From: Fomes fomentarius
Taxonomy: Eukaryota > Basidiomycota > Agaricomycetes > Polyporales > Polyporaceae
DNA length: 64,000 bases
Direction: 5' to 3'
Assembly (NCBI GenBank): GCA_022606135.1
Contig: JABYQN010000006.1
Span: 2,728,001 to 2,792,000, forward strand
The notes beneath the pieces are model-generated. The model did no database searches, was not told where the DNA came from, and was given only the letters and a program-made list of their open reading frames with translations. The first letter of the stretch is position 1. Every line of letters begins with the position of its first letter. Positions 1 through 18,348 of the stretch are shown here, piece after piece. The position numbers and the translations under genes were made by a program.

Positions 1-2
1 CA

Positions 3-749
3 GGGGCTTGGCGGACAGCTAGTCCCCCGCCCAGGTCACCTTCCACCGTATACACATCTGGCCCGGCATGGACAGGTTTGGGAGGACCAGGCGCCTCCCT
101 AAGTCGTTCGTCTACCGTTCACCGCCCTCCCCGGCGTACGGTGGACTCGAGCGAGTTCACGAATTGGACAAGCCGCCGTCGCTCCGCTATCAGGAACAGT
201 GCAACTCGGGATGATGGCTCTCGTGAAAGATCATCCACTGACACAGCCGGTAGATCAGCAGAGTTGTCTGCTACTCCTGCCGACTCCGGCTCAAGGGGAT
301 CGCACGACACTTGGACGAACCGTCGGAACCACGTCATATCCTTCCTCGGATCCTCGTTCGGCGAGAGCGGTTATTCAAGTAGCTCGAACCCGAGCTCCTC
401 ACAAATGTGGCATTCCATGACCTCAGCCTCGTCCACCCCGTTGAGCTCTACATCCCTCGCAGTCCTTCCCCGTAGGTCCAGTACCACGGATATCAACGAT
501 GACAGGCGGCAAGCGATAGCCCCGCGTCTGCGTCGCGGAGGTCTGCGTCCACCTGAGTCGTTGTCGTTGCATGGCCTCAGGTCTTCATCATCGCAAGAGT
601 TTGCTGGACGTCCTGTATCAGATTACAACCTTGGCTCTAGAGACAGCCTCCCTGAGTCGCTTCCGGGGCAACCGGGGACCAGCGAGGAGGCTGGCTCAGA
701 GCAGCCCGAGAGTGCTGCAGCATTGAGGTCTGCGTCGCCCGTTGCTTGA
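3..749 (+). CDS. C-terminal part of an unrecognised Ser-rich protein (5' end outside window)
   Basis: An open frame runs without a stop from base 3 to a TGA at 747-749, so this is the 3' end of a gene that enters from the left edge. The visible 248 residues are dominated by Ser, Arg, Pro and Thr, with many SSS, RSS and SP pairs and no hydrophobic segment, which suggests a disordered, probably phosphorylated tail. I cannot assign a family because the folded part lies outside the window. The frame keeps the same composition through to its stop and I saw no need for an intron. The next gene on the same strand starts about 260 bases further on. Confidence is limited by the missing 5' part and by low complexity. 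Confidence 0.5.
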   Translation, partial: GAWRTASPPPRSPSTVYTSGPAWTGLGGPGASLSRSSTVHRPPRRTVDSSEFTNWTSRRRSAIRNSATRDDGSRERSSTDTAGRSAELSATPADSGSRGSHDTWTNRRNHVISFLGSSFGESGYSSSSNPSSSQMWHSMTSASSTPLSSTSLAVLPRRSSTTDINDDRRQAIAPRLRRGGLRPPESLSLHGLRSSSSQEFAGRPVSDYNLGSRDSLPESLPGQPGTSEEAGSEQPESAAALRSASPVA

Positions 750-1011
750 TATCGTTGTAGTACCGAGATCCGTTTGAATCGCTTGCTTGGACCATGCAGC
801 GTTTTGTATCTCTACGTCATCTGTACTGTTATGTTTTGCTGTCTCAATTGCATAGTCGGTCTGTACCTCTTGTGTTGGTCACCTTGGTGTGACACTGAAG
901 CAGCCACCAGAGGTGATCACGTGCATCAGTCCGCCTTTACCGGACGGGGCCAACTGAACTCCCGTCACCTTCGCTCTCTTCCTGAACCACTAAGCATCCA
1001 TTCCGCCCACG

Positions 1012-2202
1012 ATGTTCAAGAAGCGGTCACGACCCGCACCACGAACCCGGCAACTCTCCCTTGGCTTGGAAGAGGAAACACCTATTGCCGAGGAAGCTCA
1101 AGAACAGGAGGAGGAGAGACTGGAGTAAGTAAGGGTATCAGGTTATATGGACTCAGGACTCACGTAGATGACGGTCAGTGTCGCCGATCTCATTGAGCTC
1201 AGGAAATTGAGGAAGACTCGGGAGGGTATTGATATGGCGAAGCTCACTAAAGGCGACGTCAAGAAGAAGCGCAAGCGGCCAAAAGAGGGAGAAGAGGTTG
1301 TTTATGGGCTTAGACCTGGCGCTGCGCAACATGACAACGAAGAAGAGTGAGTCGATACCCGACTTCAGTTCCATGTGGACGATGGCTTGACCTGCTGCTA
1401 GGGAGGAGGATGCGGAAACGAAGGCCAGGAAGGTTGTCCGTGCCAACAACTTCACACAGCAGACGAACGCCCTTGATGTTGACAAGCACATGTGGGTTGG
1501 TGTCGATTGCTTCTTACAGCATTGCTCATATGTCGTGCTGTTGTGCAGGATGGCATACATTGAGGAGAATATGAAGTTGCGAAAGGGCGCGAAGGAGGAG
1601 GAGAAGACAGAAGAGGGCCCCGCAGACCCGTACGCTGAGCTGTTCCGCCAAACGACAGAGAAGTACAAGGCTGCCACGAAGAAGGAAGAGGAGGGCAACG
1701 TGACAAATAGTCTCGCCATGCTGACTGCTATCCCTGAGGTCGACCTAGGCATGGAGTATGTGTTGTCTGCGTCCGTGTCTTTCTTGCCTGCTGATTACTC
1801 GTCATGGAAACAGTACGCGTCTGAAGAACATCGAAGAGACTGAGAAGGCGAAGCGTCTAATATCGGAGCAGCGCAAAGAGCGGCAGAAGAACAACGATGA
1901 GGCTCATCTCGCCGCTGCCCGCTGTATGTCGAGAGCATTCGTTTTCCTTTGCAACCGTGCAACCACTCATACTATGCCTAGTCTACCGTCCAAACCTCAG
2001 AGCCAAGTCCGATGCTGACATCATGCGCGATGCCAAACTTGAGGCTATGGGGTTACGCCCGGATGACCACGAATACCATCGCTCTTCCGACCGTCCACAG
2101 ATGGCAACGGACGAAATGGTAAGCGCTTCGTGAGCCATTCGCAACTCAAATCTGATATCTTCCCAGGTCATGGAACGCTTCAAGAAGAGAATGCGCAAAT
2201 AA
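1012..2202 (+). CDS. TLS1: Tls1/C9orf78 (Hep_59 family) spliceosome-associated protein
   Basis: Seven exons can be joined in frame: 1012-1124, 1179-1346, 1402-1491, 1549-1755, 1814-1923, 2003-2118 and 2167-2202, giving 279 residues. The protein starts MFKKRSRP and contains the family's hallmarks in order: VADLIELRKLRK after the acidic N-terminus, the MMAYIEENM helix, AIPEVDLGMD, a charged KNIEETEKAKRL helix, and a basic ERFKKRMRK C-terminus. In fission yeast Tls1, and in human C9orf78, the family binds the Brr2/Prp8 region of the spliceosome and affects splice choice; that role is inferred here by homology. Introns are 51-79 nt with GT-AG ends. The second exon start was set at 1179, not at the ATG at 1168, because only that acceptor keeps the frame. 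Confidence 0.88.
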
Positions 2203-2698
2203 GTCGTGCTGTGTGTTTCCTTTCAAGACTTCTGTACAACTATATATCTGTATTGCTAAATCGTGTCCACACAGTGCATGTGCGTGACGCCAAGATAGGG
2301 TGAGCATGGCGGCAGGATCAAGCTAGTTGGCTCCGATGGTGTCGCCTCTCTATCGCGCAGCGCATCGTGAGTTCTCTCTTGGTTATGGAAAACACCCCAC
2401 AGAAATCTATCCACGTTCGGCTTGGAGGATGCTGGTAAGCTCATGGAACCTTCCCAATCGTTGCGCCTAAGACAAGGGTACGGCGATCTTGATCAATAGT
2501 GGGCACGTACTGTTGACGACTTCCTTGACTCTTTCACTAAAGTGATGGTCAATCACCACATGACGTTTATCCCTGTGGCCTAGCTACTACGTGTCAATCC
2601 TATCTTCGCCCAAGCAGGTAGTAAATCTATGGGGATCATTGCGTGTTACTGGGGTACTACGATTTGAGCCAACGGTTCAAAATGAACCCCAAAAACAT
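2203..2698. other. Intergenic region, no gene seen
   Basis: This stretch holds the 3' flank of the Tls1 gene. I see only short frames with no family resemblance and no RNA gene before the tRNA. A run of five A at 2691-2695 is the Pol III terminator of the minus-strand tRNA. Confidence 0.6.
2691..2695 (-). terminator. Pol III terminator of the tRNA-Tyr gene
   Basis: Five A on the plus strand give TTTTT on the minus strand, three bases past the 3' end of the tRNA. This is the expected RNA polymerase III stop. Confidence 0.8.
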
Positions 2699-2786
2699 CC
2701 TTCGAACCGGGATCGAACCAGTGACCTTGGGATGGCCTTATTTAACCAATTACAGTCCCACGCTCTTCCAACTGAGCTATCGAAGG
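2699..2786 (-). tRNA. tRNA-Tyr (GTA) with a 16 nt intron
   Basis: Read on the minus strand, the sequence folds as a tRNA. The acceptor stem CCTTCGA (2780-2786) pairs with TCGAAGG (2699-2705). The D-arm holds the A-box. The B-box GGTTCGATCCC lies at 2709-2719. The anticodon stem TGGGA/TCCCA encloses CTGTAA, with anticodon GTA at 2751-2753. A 16 nt intron (2734-2749) sits one base 3' of the anticodon, the standard nuclear tRNA intron position; tRNA-Tyr genes usually carry one. A five-T Pol III terminator follows three bases downstream on the minus strand (2691-2695). The gene lies between Tls1 and MET16. Confidence 0.95.
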
Positions 2787-3527
2787 TTGTTGACAATCGC
2801 TCTGCGCGTTTGTTGAGAGCATAGCCTCTCAGTACGCCACATAGATGAATGTCGGGCAAAGATTAGGTGCAATTCAAGTGCAACGTAAATGAAGGATGCT
2901 TGAGCCCCATGAGGACTCAGGAAACCGAGCACACCATGGATGATGGGTAGTAATTTGCAATCTGAATGACATGTCTTCAACCGTTTCCTGCCAATCTGTT
3001 GAATCTGTATATCTCGTGAGCTTGCTAGTCGATTATACATCGCAGTATCAGAGACACGTGCAGACCTGTTCATGCCAACTTTCTCCCGTTGGCTTGTTGC
3101 CAATGTTTGTAAAGGCATAACTACCAGTGGTCCACACCCAACTCGAGCCATCGGACGGTGTGAACCTCACTACTGTATTCCAAATGTTTCCAGACAAGCT
3201 TGTGTATCTCGTACTTCTGTGCAATACCTTGCTTGACCGATTGGCTGAGGAGGCTCCTGCGTGACCATGCTGATTCATGAGGGATGTCAGTCAACCGGCG
3301 TCATACATAGTCTTAGATCAAGATGTCGCGACGACTTCGACCACTCCCCTTCCGCCTATTCCCTCTCCTCGACCATTCTTATACCTTCGAACGCCCACCA
3401 TGTATGCTTGCATAAGAAATCACGCCCAGTCATCCAGCCTCATCTCACTGGCACCATAGCAGTGACAAACCTCTTTCCCTGACCCTCTCAATCTCTCGCA
3501 CCTCCCACAGTTTGAACGTCCTGCCCA
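2787..3527. other. Intergenic region and promoter of MET16, no gene seen
   Basis: No frame here resembles a protein family. The last 100 bases are pyrimidine-rich (CCTCTTTCCCTGACCCTC-like) just before the MET16 ATG, as is usual for fungal promoters and leaders. I did not recognise a clear TATA box. Confidence 0.5.
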
Positions 3528-4510
3528 ATGGCGCCCACCGCAGACTACTCCAAACCGGCCTTTGACAAGCCTCTCAAGCTTCCTCTGTCGCAGGAGGAGA
3601 TCGACCGCGTCAACGCATACTTGCGCGATCTCACTCCCGAGCAGATCCTCGAGTGGGCTGTCGAGCATGTCCCAGGTCTTTACCAGACGACCGCCTTCGG
3701 GCTTACTGGACTTGTCGCTATCCACATGCTCTCACAAATCACCCAGAATCCCCCACCACTGATCTTCATCGACACCCTCTACCACTTTCCGGAGACGTAC
3801 GAGCTCGTGGAGGAGGTCAAGCAGCGGTACAACCGCGGTGTGCACGTGTACAAGCCCGAGGGATGCGACACCGCCGAGGAATTTGAGGGGAAGTATGGCC
3901 AGAAGTTCTGGGAGGCCGACGAGGTCACTTACGACTATGTTGTCAAGGTGCGTCTTTGCATATGTGTATGTGCTTCATCGACCTGCGCTCACCGATGCGA
4001 ATGCCTTGACATTCAGGTTGAGCCTGCGCGCAGAGCGTACGAAGAGCTGGGGGTCAAGGCGGTCATCACCGGTCGTCGGGCATCTCAGGGTGCAGACCGC
4101 GCGAATCTACAGCCCCTCGAGGTGGACAGTACCGGCCTCGTCAAGCTCAACCCGCTCTTCGCGTGGACCTTCCCCTTCGTGCAGTGGTACATCAGCAACA
4201 ACAACGTCCCACGGAACAAACTTCTGGATCAGGGCTACCGGAGTGTCGGCGACTGGCACAGCACTGTCAAGAGCGGAGACGGCGACACAGGAGAGCGTGC
4301 TGGTCGCTGGGCGGGCAAGAAGGAGAAGACAGAGTGCGGTCTTCATGTGGACTACTTCAAGCTGAAGGCTGAGGCAGAGAAGAAGGTATGTCGCCTCCAG
4401 TCTTCGCTCGTTCAAAGAACGCTGACAATTTGACGATACTCTAGTTGAAGGAGAAGTCTTCGTCGGAATCAACTCCCGTAGCCGCGCCGACAGTCGAAGC
4501 GACGGCTTGA
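3528..4510 (+). CDS. MET16: Phosphoadenylyl-sulfate (PAPS) reductase, thioredoxin-dependent
   Basis: Three exons (3528-3947, 4017-4385, 4445-4510) encode 284 residues. The enzyme reduces PAPS to sulfite with thioredoxin in cytosolic assimilatory sulfate reduction, feeding cysteine and methionine synthesis. Visible support is the PP-loop-type TTAFGLTGLVAIHM segment near residue 65, the IDTLYHFPETYE motif, the VITGRRASQGADR region, and the C-terminal catalytic motif KTECGLH with its single redox cysteine at residue 247. No second cysteine pair typical of APS reductases with an FeS cluster is seen, so the PAPS-type enzyme is preferred. Length matches fungal Met16. The last exon adds only a short Ala/Ser-rich tail after the acceptor at 4444. 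Confidence 0.95.
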
Positions 4511-4873
4511 ACAAGCAATCCAATTGACTCGATTGTATCGTAGAGGGTATGCATTGTACCACCCCATGTATCCCACACGTCTGCCTCCATCCTCCGTATT
4601 CCATTCTCAAGGCTTCATCTATCACCGGAGTCACGACATCAAAGACCGAGCTCGCCAGAAGAACATCAAGGATCGTCCACAGACGCTGTCCGGCACAGTC
4701 CCATGATGAAACCTTATGTTCAATTTCCCTCTCAGCCCTTCTCAGCCGTATCTTGCCATTGAGTCCGATGAGCTCCGCTGCGAAACAAACATAGCGCGCA
4801 TATATACACGCATCCCCCTTGCCCATGGGCCGCGCTGTTCTTCTAGCCTCCCTTCGTGACGCTGACGCGAGCT
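4511..4873. other. Spacer between MET16 and the RNase III gene
   Basis: It holds the MET16 3' flank and the RNase III leader. Short open frames in all directions show no family resemblance. I see no RNA gene. Confidence 0.5.
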
Positions 4874-6323
4874 ATGGGCCTGGCATACGAGCTCGAGTGC
4901 GTATACCCTGCGATCGATCCATCGCTGGAACCTGACATGATTGCTCGACACATAGCGTGGATGGAGACAACGTGCCGGATGACACCGTCGAGGCCACGAG
5001 CGCGAGCGAGGAGATCAAGGCGACCAACGGCATGACCGGAGTCAACGGAACGAGCACGAATGGGGTTAACGGAGCTGGTGTGTACGGCTACCCAGCAGGG
5101 CCGGGCCTCGTTCGCGCGCCCCCGCTCCCTAGTGGTCGAGCCCCGCTCAAGTACGTAGACGTCTCGCACCAGTGAACGAGAGGGCTGAACGCGTGAATTG
5201 CAGACCGGAATTCCCGGATGGGCCTCCCCCGCTCCCGGAGATCCTCTCGGACCAGCTGCGTCTGCAGGTCTTCACCCATCGCAGTTTCTTCGCCCGCCCG
5301 ACGCACGTCTTTGAGGACATGCCAGACGATCCGAGTCCGGATAACGAGATGTCGGTCCACTCCTTTATGATGTTCGTGTACCGCCAGTCCTGACCTGATG
5401 CTTGCTTGCTTCTCCTTAGGTTGGAGCATCTTGGTGATACGGTCCTCAGTCTGGTCGTCACTGGGATGATGAGAGACCTGTACCCCTGCCTTCGGGTTGG
5501 GCCGTCTACGGTGAGCCACAGCCTCCCAAGATGAAGAAGAGTGGACTCAGCGTTGCTGTCCCGGGCATAGAAAATCCGCGCGCTTGTTGTCGGGAACCCG
5601 ACGTTGGCCTCGATGTGAGTGGCATCACAGATTGACCATGATTTATGTGTTGTATTGAGTGTCTTCACAGGTCCGTCATGTACCGCCTCCCAGAGAGGCT
5701 CCGCATGCACCCCGCACAGGCCATCACTCTCCGTGCTTCTACTAACATCCAAGGTGCATTTTCCCGGTCTGACTCTTGACAGGTTAGTATGCTGACAGCA
5801 CCCACTTCCAGCCGATCTCTTTGAATCTTTCGTGGGTGGCCTGTACCTAGACCGCGGACTCGAGTTCAGCCAGACATGGCTGCACCCCCTCCTCCGTCCC
5901 TACATCGCCGAAGCGTACCGCATCGTCCGTGTACAGCACGGCCTGTCTCCGGACCCAGACCCTTACCCGTCCATCACTTTGGCGTACGCGCACTCGCAGA
6001 ACAACAGCTCGGCTCCGGCGAACGGTGTGCAGAGTAGTCCCCGTCCTGCAGCCCCAACGTGGTCGATCCCACCACCGCCCCGCATTCCGGGCAACGTCGG
6101 GCACCTCTCGCTGTTCAACCAACATCTGCAGCAGCAGTGCAAGAACATCGAGTGGGTGTACTTGGACAGCGCGGGCGAGGGCACCAAGACGACGCCGATC
6201 TGGGTCGTCCGCGCGATGGTCGACGGCCAGTGTCTCGGTCGTGGACGCGGGAGCACCAAGAAGGCGGCCCGCAACGAAGCTGCGAAGGAGGGCCTTCTGG
6301 CCCTCGGAGTCTACGTCTCGTGA
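4874..6323 (+). CDS. Ribonuclease III with C-terminal double-stranded RNA-binding domain
   Basis: Seven exons join in frame: 4874-4896, 4956-5150, 5204-5350, 5420-5510, 5571-5614, 5671-5753 and 5812-6323, giving 364 residues. An Asn/Thr/Gly-rich N-terminus (to about residue 60) precedes one RNase III domain. HRSFF is followed by the signature NEMLEHLGDTVL with the expected metal ligands Glu124 and Asp128. The second acidic pair is ADLFES, Asp196 and Glu199, with the correct three-residue spacing. The dsRBD occupies about residues 285-360 and ends in STKKAARNEAAKEGLLALG. Retention of all four acidic residues argues for an active Pac1/Rnt1-like nuclease that processes structured RNA, rather than the inactive mitoribosomal mL44 relative. 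The first exon is short, so the start is the least certain part; without it the frame has no ATG. Confidence 0.85.
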
Positions 6324-6814
6324 GTCTTGATAATTTTTTCGTAGAGGTCGGAATGCATGCTAATGGTGTGCAAGCAAAGAGCGCCGGAGGGGCTTTACCC
6401 TGCTTGAGCCCTCGCACCTTGTCTCTAGACTCGGGCTGGATGTGCGCAGCAGAAGAAGCTGGTCATCCCGCTCAGGTGTGAAGACAATGTGTGGGGGTTT
6501 GTTGTGGAGGCCGTTCATCCCCCGGATCCGGACGGAGGCGTTCGTGCTCGGGTCGGCGGGGCGGGTGCGGCATGTTATCGATCTATTATTTGCTGTTGGC
6601 TGTCGTCGTGCTCTTTGAAGTCGTGTTCTTGGATATTGACCGTTGGCCGTCGGGCGCTGCGCTTGTACTTGTGCTATGACCTATCGCTCTGTATGCTTGC
6701 TTTTGTATGTCTGGTATAGAGTGGTGTTAAATGGAGTGGATTACTATGAGTACAATACCGTCCGAGGTCAAAGGGATGAAGGTAGTGCGTGATACTTTTC
6801 TTCATGAAGACGAC
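6324..6814. other. Convergent 3' flanks of RNase III and COA3
   Basis: The two genes end facing each other across 491 bases. The small frames here show no family features. I see no RNA gene. Confidence 0.5.
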
Positions 6815-7408
6815 CTATGCAACCCGCCGACTACCCGCACTCGCATCCCTCAACTTCCCAACATTGTCCACAGACGGCGCACCCCAAACCAACGTCCCCG
6901 TGAGAGGGTCGAACAACTGCGGTATCCGGTGCTCGAGCAGTGGTGGCAGGACCCCTCGCCTCCTCGACTCCCCAACGCCTTGGACTGTTGTTGTTGTAGG
7001 CACAACCGTAGAGCCTGGACTAGGAGGGACGGTACCGGATGTCCTCGCCACTTCTACAGCCCCTCGTCCCTCCGCCGCCGCGCCGTCCTCCGCCTTCTGG
7101 ATGCCATTGCCAGACCCGGCCATGAGCGCGCGCGCCTCCTCGTCCACGTCGTCGAATGCGTCCTGCTTCACTGCGCCGATCGAGTACGCCCACACGCCGA
7201 CTGCGAAGCCGGTGAGGACGAGGCCGGTGAGTGCGTTGCGCAGCCGGAAGGGCTCGCGCGCGCGTTGCAGGCCGGGGGACATGAGCTAGACAGAAGCGGC
7301 GGTTCGTAGGTCGGTGGTGCACGGGGAGAGAAATGGCACGCAGAGACGTACGTTCTTGGGCCGATAGGACGCGCGAGCATACTTTGGGTTGACGTATTGG
7401 TCCGTCAT
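6815..7408 (-). CDS. COA3: Cytochrome c oxidase assembly factor 3, mitochondrial
   Basis: Two exons (7352-7408 and 6815-7285 on the minus strand) encode 175 residues. The protein begins MTDQYVNPKYARASYRPK, then has the family core PGLQRAREPFRLRNALTG, one membrane segment (LTGLVLTGFAVGVWAYSIG, about residues 36-54), and the conserved AVKQDAFDDVDEEA stretch just after it. Coa3 sits in the inner mitochondrial membrane and stabilises and regulates newly made Cox1 with Cox14/Mss51; that role is known for the family and inferred here. The protein is longer than the usual 80-110 residues: about 100 residues of Gly/Ala/Thr-rich sequence follow the core, ending in a hydrophobic ...LLEHRIPQLFDPLTGTLVW region. 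COX7 lies directly upstream on the same strand. Confidence 0.87.
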
Positions 7409-7839
7409 GGTTGTGCTAGAGACACGCAGGTGGAGGAGGTCGTGGTACCAAAATACAGAGTCTGTGGTCCAGGAGAAGCAGGTGCACACGCCCAAGACTC
7501 TGACGCGAAGTACATATCTCGCGCACGTGAGGGCAGTCTGGGCAGACATGACCATGGCCCCAGGCCAATCACCCTCTTTCTTTCTCCAACGCACACAGAC
7601 CACATCGAACCTCTCACTGATGCACAACGCAAGGAATCTTGGAGTAGTATTGAGCTCAAATTAACGGTGAGTTGACTCGGAAATTCTCGGGTGCTAGGAC
7701 GCGCCCGGGATATATTGCATGAAATCCTCAAGGCACACAGCGCACACATGGAGATGAATGCCTTGTCTATGAGCAATGTATTGATAAAGGTAGGGATAGG
7801 GAGTCGCTACATTGTCGTTGCGCCTGCAGGGTGCACCAA
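7409..7839. other. Spacer between COX7 and COA3
   Basis: This region contains the COX7 3' flank and COA3 promoter, both minus strand. Several overlapping short frames exist on both strands but none has family resemblance or splice support. Confidence 0.5.
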
Positions 7840-8294
7840 TTACTCAGAAGCAGGCTTGCCCTTCAGGGTTCGGAGGGACGTGTTGAGAAGGACAGATATG
7901 AGGTGCGATGGAGCAAAGACTACTCACTTTGATGAGCTGGAATGCACCGTACGCCGTGCTAGCCGTCGCGACAGTGAAGAGGGCGTAGTACCCCCCTAGA
8001 TGACATCACGTTGAGTATCGGGGGAAGTGCTTTTGCGTCGTGTTACTCACTGACGTAGAGCCTCGAGCGGGGAAGACGGTAGTAGATGGGGACGTGCTGG
8101 TTCTATTGGGAGTGCCGCGGTAGGTGAATGAGTCGTAGGTGGGTGCTGGTGCCACATACAACTGAGACTCACCTGGACCAGCCTCTGCTTCTCCACGATA
8201 CGGTTCGGCTCTGCGGGTTGGCCAAAGAGTCAATTATCAAATAAATGTCCGGCATAGGTATGCAATACTGACTGTTGTAGACGGCGTTGAGCAT
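7840..8294 (-). CDS. COX7: Cytochrome c oxidase subunit 7 (COX7/VIIa)
   Basis: Five very small exons on the minus strand (8273-8294, 8173-8210, 8051-8102, 7928-7995, 7840-7860) join in frame to 66 residues, so no single open frame reveals this gene. The product reads MLNAVYNKPNRIVEKQRLVQ, then the hallmark VPIYYRLPRSRLYVRGYYALF, a membrane helix (YALFTVATASTAYGAFQLI) and a short basic tail KGKPASE. This lines up with yeast Cox7, which has the same size, a W/Y-rich HPRSALYLYPFYAIF motif and one transmembrane helix. It is a structural subunit of complex IV in the inner mitochondrial membrane. Every intron has GT-AG ends and is 57-78 nt. The ATG lies 131 bp from the divergent YAF9 start. Confidence 0.85.
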
Positions 8295-8425
8295 TTTGGC
8301 AGCAGCGGGAGACAGACAAGAAGGTAGTGGTCGAGGATTGAAGATGAAATGAGGACCAAGTCGCGCGAGGCGGAGTCCCAACTTCCGAACCGGCGCGACT
8401 TGCCTCGACCGCGCCTTCGACCGTC
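8295..8425. promoter_or_regulatory. Shared divergent promoter of COX7 and YAF9
   Basis: Only 131 bases separate the COX7 start codon (minus) from the YAF9 start codon (plus), so both promoters and leaders must lie here or overlap. I see no clear TATA box; the right half is GC-rich. Confidence 0.6.
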
Positions 8426-9365
8426 ATGGCCTCCAACGATCGCGTCCGCGTCAGAGTGCGCCTCTTCTCGAGCTCATTGTTTGTGCTATCTTGCTCATCG
8501 TTCCAGCCAGGGAGTGACGATATTTCGTCCCATAATATATGGAAACACCGCTGTTGTCCTGAGCCAGAAAGAGCGGGAGACGCTCCCGAGCCCCGACCAC
8601 ACCCACCGCTGGACTGTCGCTGTGCGCAGCGCGGCCTCCGCACCAGACTCTGATGCCGTTGGAGGTGCAGACGACCTCAGCTACTTTATCAAGCGGGTGA
8701 CGTTCAAGCTGCACGATACGTACACGAACCCAAATCGCAGTGAGTACTAACGCCACCCGTGCTTTCACCCCCCGGCCCACACATACCCGCACCTCCGCAG
8801 ATGTCGACAAGCCGCCTTTTGAGGTCTCAGAGACAGGGTACAGTCCTATGTTCCTCGTTCAATCCAAGTGATGCTGAAACAGGGAGCTAGATGGGGTGAA
8901 TTTGAGATCTTCATCCGCATAACCTTCGTCCCCGAATCCGGCGAGAAAGCCATAAGCTTCTACCACCACCTCAAGCTCCACCCCTGGACGACCAGCGGCG
9001 AGTCCGAGATCCCCTCACTCGAGGCCGCAGCGAAACACGGGCCCGTGCACTCGTGGCAGTACGACGAAATCGTCTTCAACGACCCCTTCCAGTCCTTCCT
9101 CAACATCCTCACTGCACATCCTCCTACGCCTCTCCCGAAAGTCAAGCGACGGCCTGTCCCGTTCCACACTGCGAACCCCGCGTCGCTCGAGGCGTCAAAA
9201 GGCGGCACGCCAGAGTTCACGCAGGAGATGGAGAAGGAAGAGGCGGAGCGGCTGGACAAGGCGCTGAAGACGATCGTCGACGAGACGCACAAGTGGCGCA
9301 ATAAGCTGATTGAAAAGGAGAACGAGGCGAACAAGGTCAAGAAAGAGCTCGATGCTTTGATGTAG
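8426..9365 (+). CDS. YAF9: YEATS-domain protein Yaf9 (AF-9 homologue)
   Basis: Four exons (8426-8455, 8511-8739, 8801-8837, 8891-9365) encode 256 residues. The YEATS domain starts at residue 11 with GVTIFRPIIYGNTAVVL, followed by HTHRWTVAVR, DLSYFIKRVTFKLHDTYTNPNR, then PPFEVSETGWGEFEIFIRITFV and the WQYDEIVFNDPF end. These are the acyl-lysine reader elements of Yaf9/GAS41. A C-terminal charged coiled coil (about residues 195-256) matches the part that docks Yaf9 into the SWR1 and NuA4 complexes. The role in H2A.Z deposition and histone acetylation is inferred from the family. The first exon codes for only ten residues (MASNDRVRVR). The gene is convergent with the ATR gene, 115 bases away. 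Confidence 0.93.
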
Positions 9366-9480
9366 GCATAAGTTTCTATGCGTCCCAATACACGTAGATG
9401 AAGCAATACAGGATATGCAGGGTGTAGGATACAGTGTACGAGTGATAGTGGTATATTACAGTGCGTGGCTCTCTTTGCCG

Positions 9481-18079
<8,599 letters not shown>

Positions 18080-18348
18080 GACTTGTTCATGTTCTGCGGT
18101 ATCAGTGAAAACGTTTGGAAGGAAGACGGCCAGCACAGAGAGTGGGTCGGATGGTGATAGTCACGGTCAGACGCGTTGGTGGCAAACGGTCACTAATAGT
18201 GATACGCGAGACGCGTCGTGCGCGCCTATTCTGGTCGGTATAAGAGTACTTATATGATTGAACTACAGTTCCTCCATTCTTATCTCATACACTATAGCAG
18301 AAGCGATAGCGAGAGTACAACTAGCAAAGAGTACACAGTGTGTAAACA
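18080..18348. promoter_or_regulatory. Spacer and ATR promoter, downstream of NOP14
   Basis: 269 bases separate the NOP14 stop from the preferred ATR start. It must hold the NOP14 terminator region and the ATR promoter. I see no strong TATA box. Confidence 0.45.

Noticed and set aside
1168..1178. ATG at 1168 as the start of the Tls1 gene
   Set aside because: The frame upstream continues into a proper first exon (1012-1124), and the acceptor at 1178 removes this ATG as intron.
4957..5175. GTG-initiated small frame as a separate gene
   Set aside because: It is exon 2 of the RNase III gene; an upstream exon at 4874-4896 supplies a normal ATG.
9366..9480. Possible small gene between YAF9 and ATR
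   Set aside because: Only 115 bases between convergent stops; it can hold only 3' ends.
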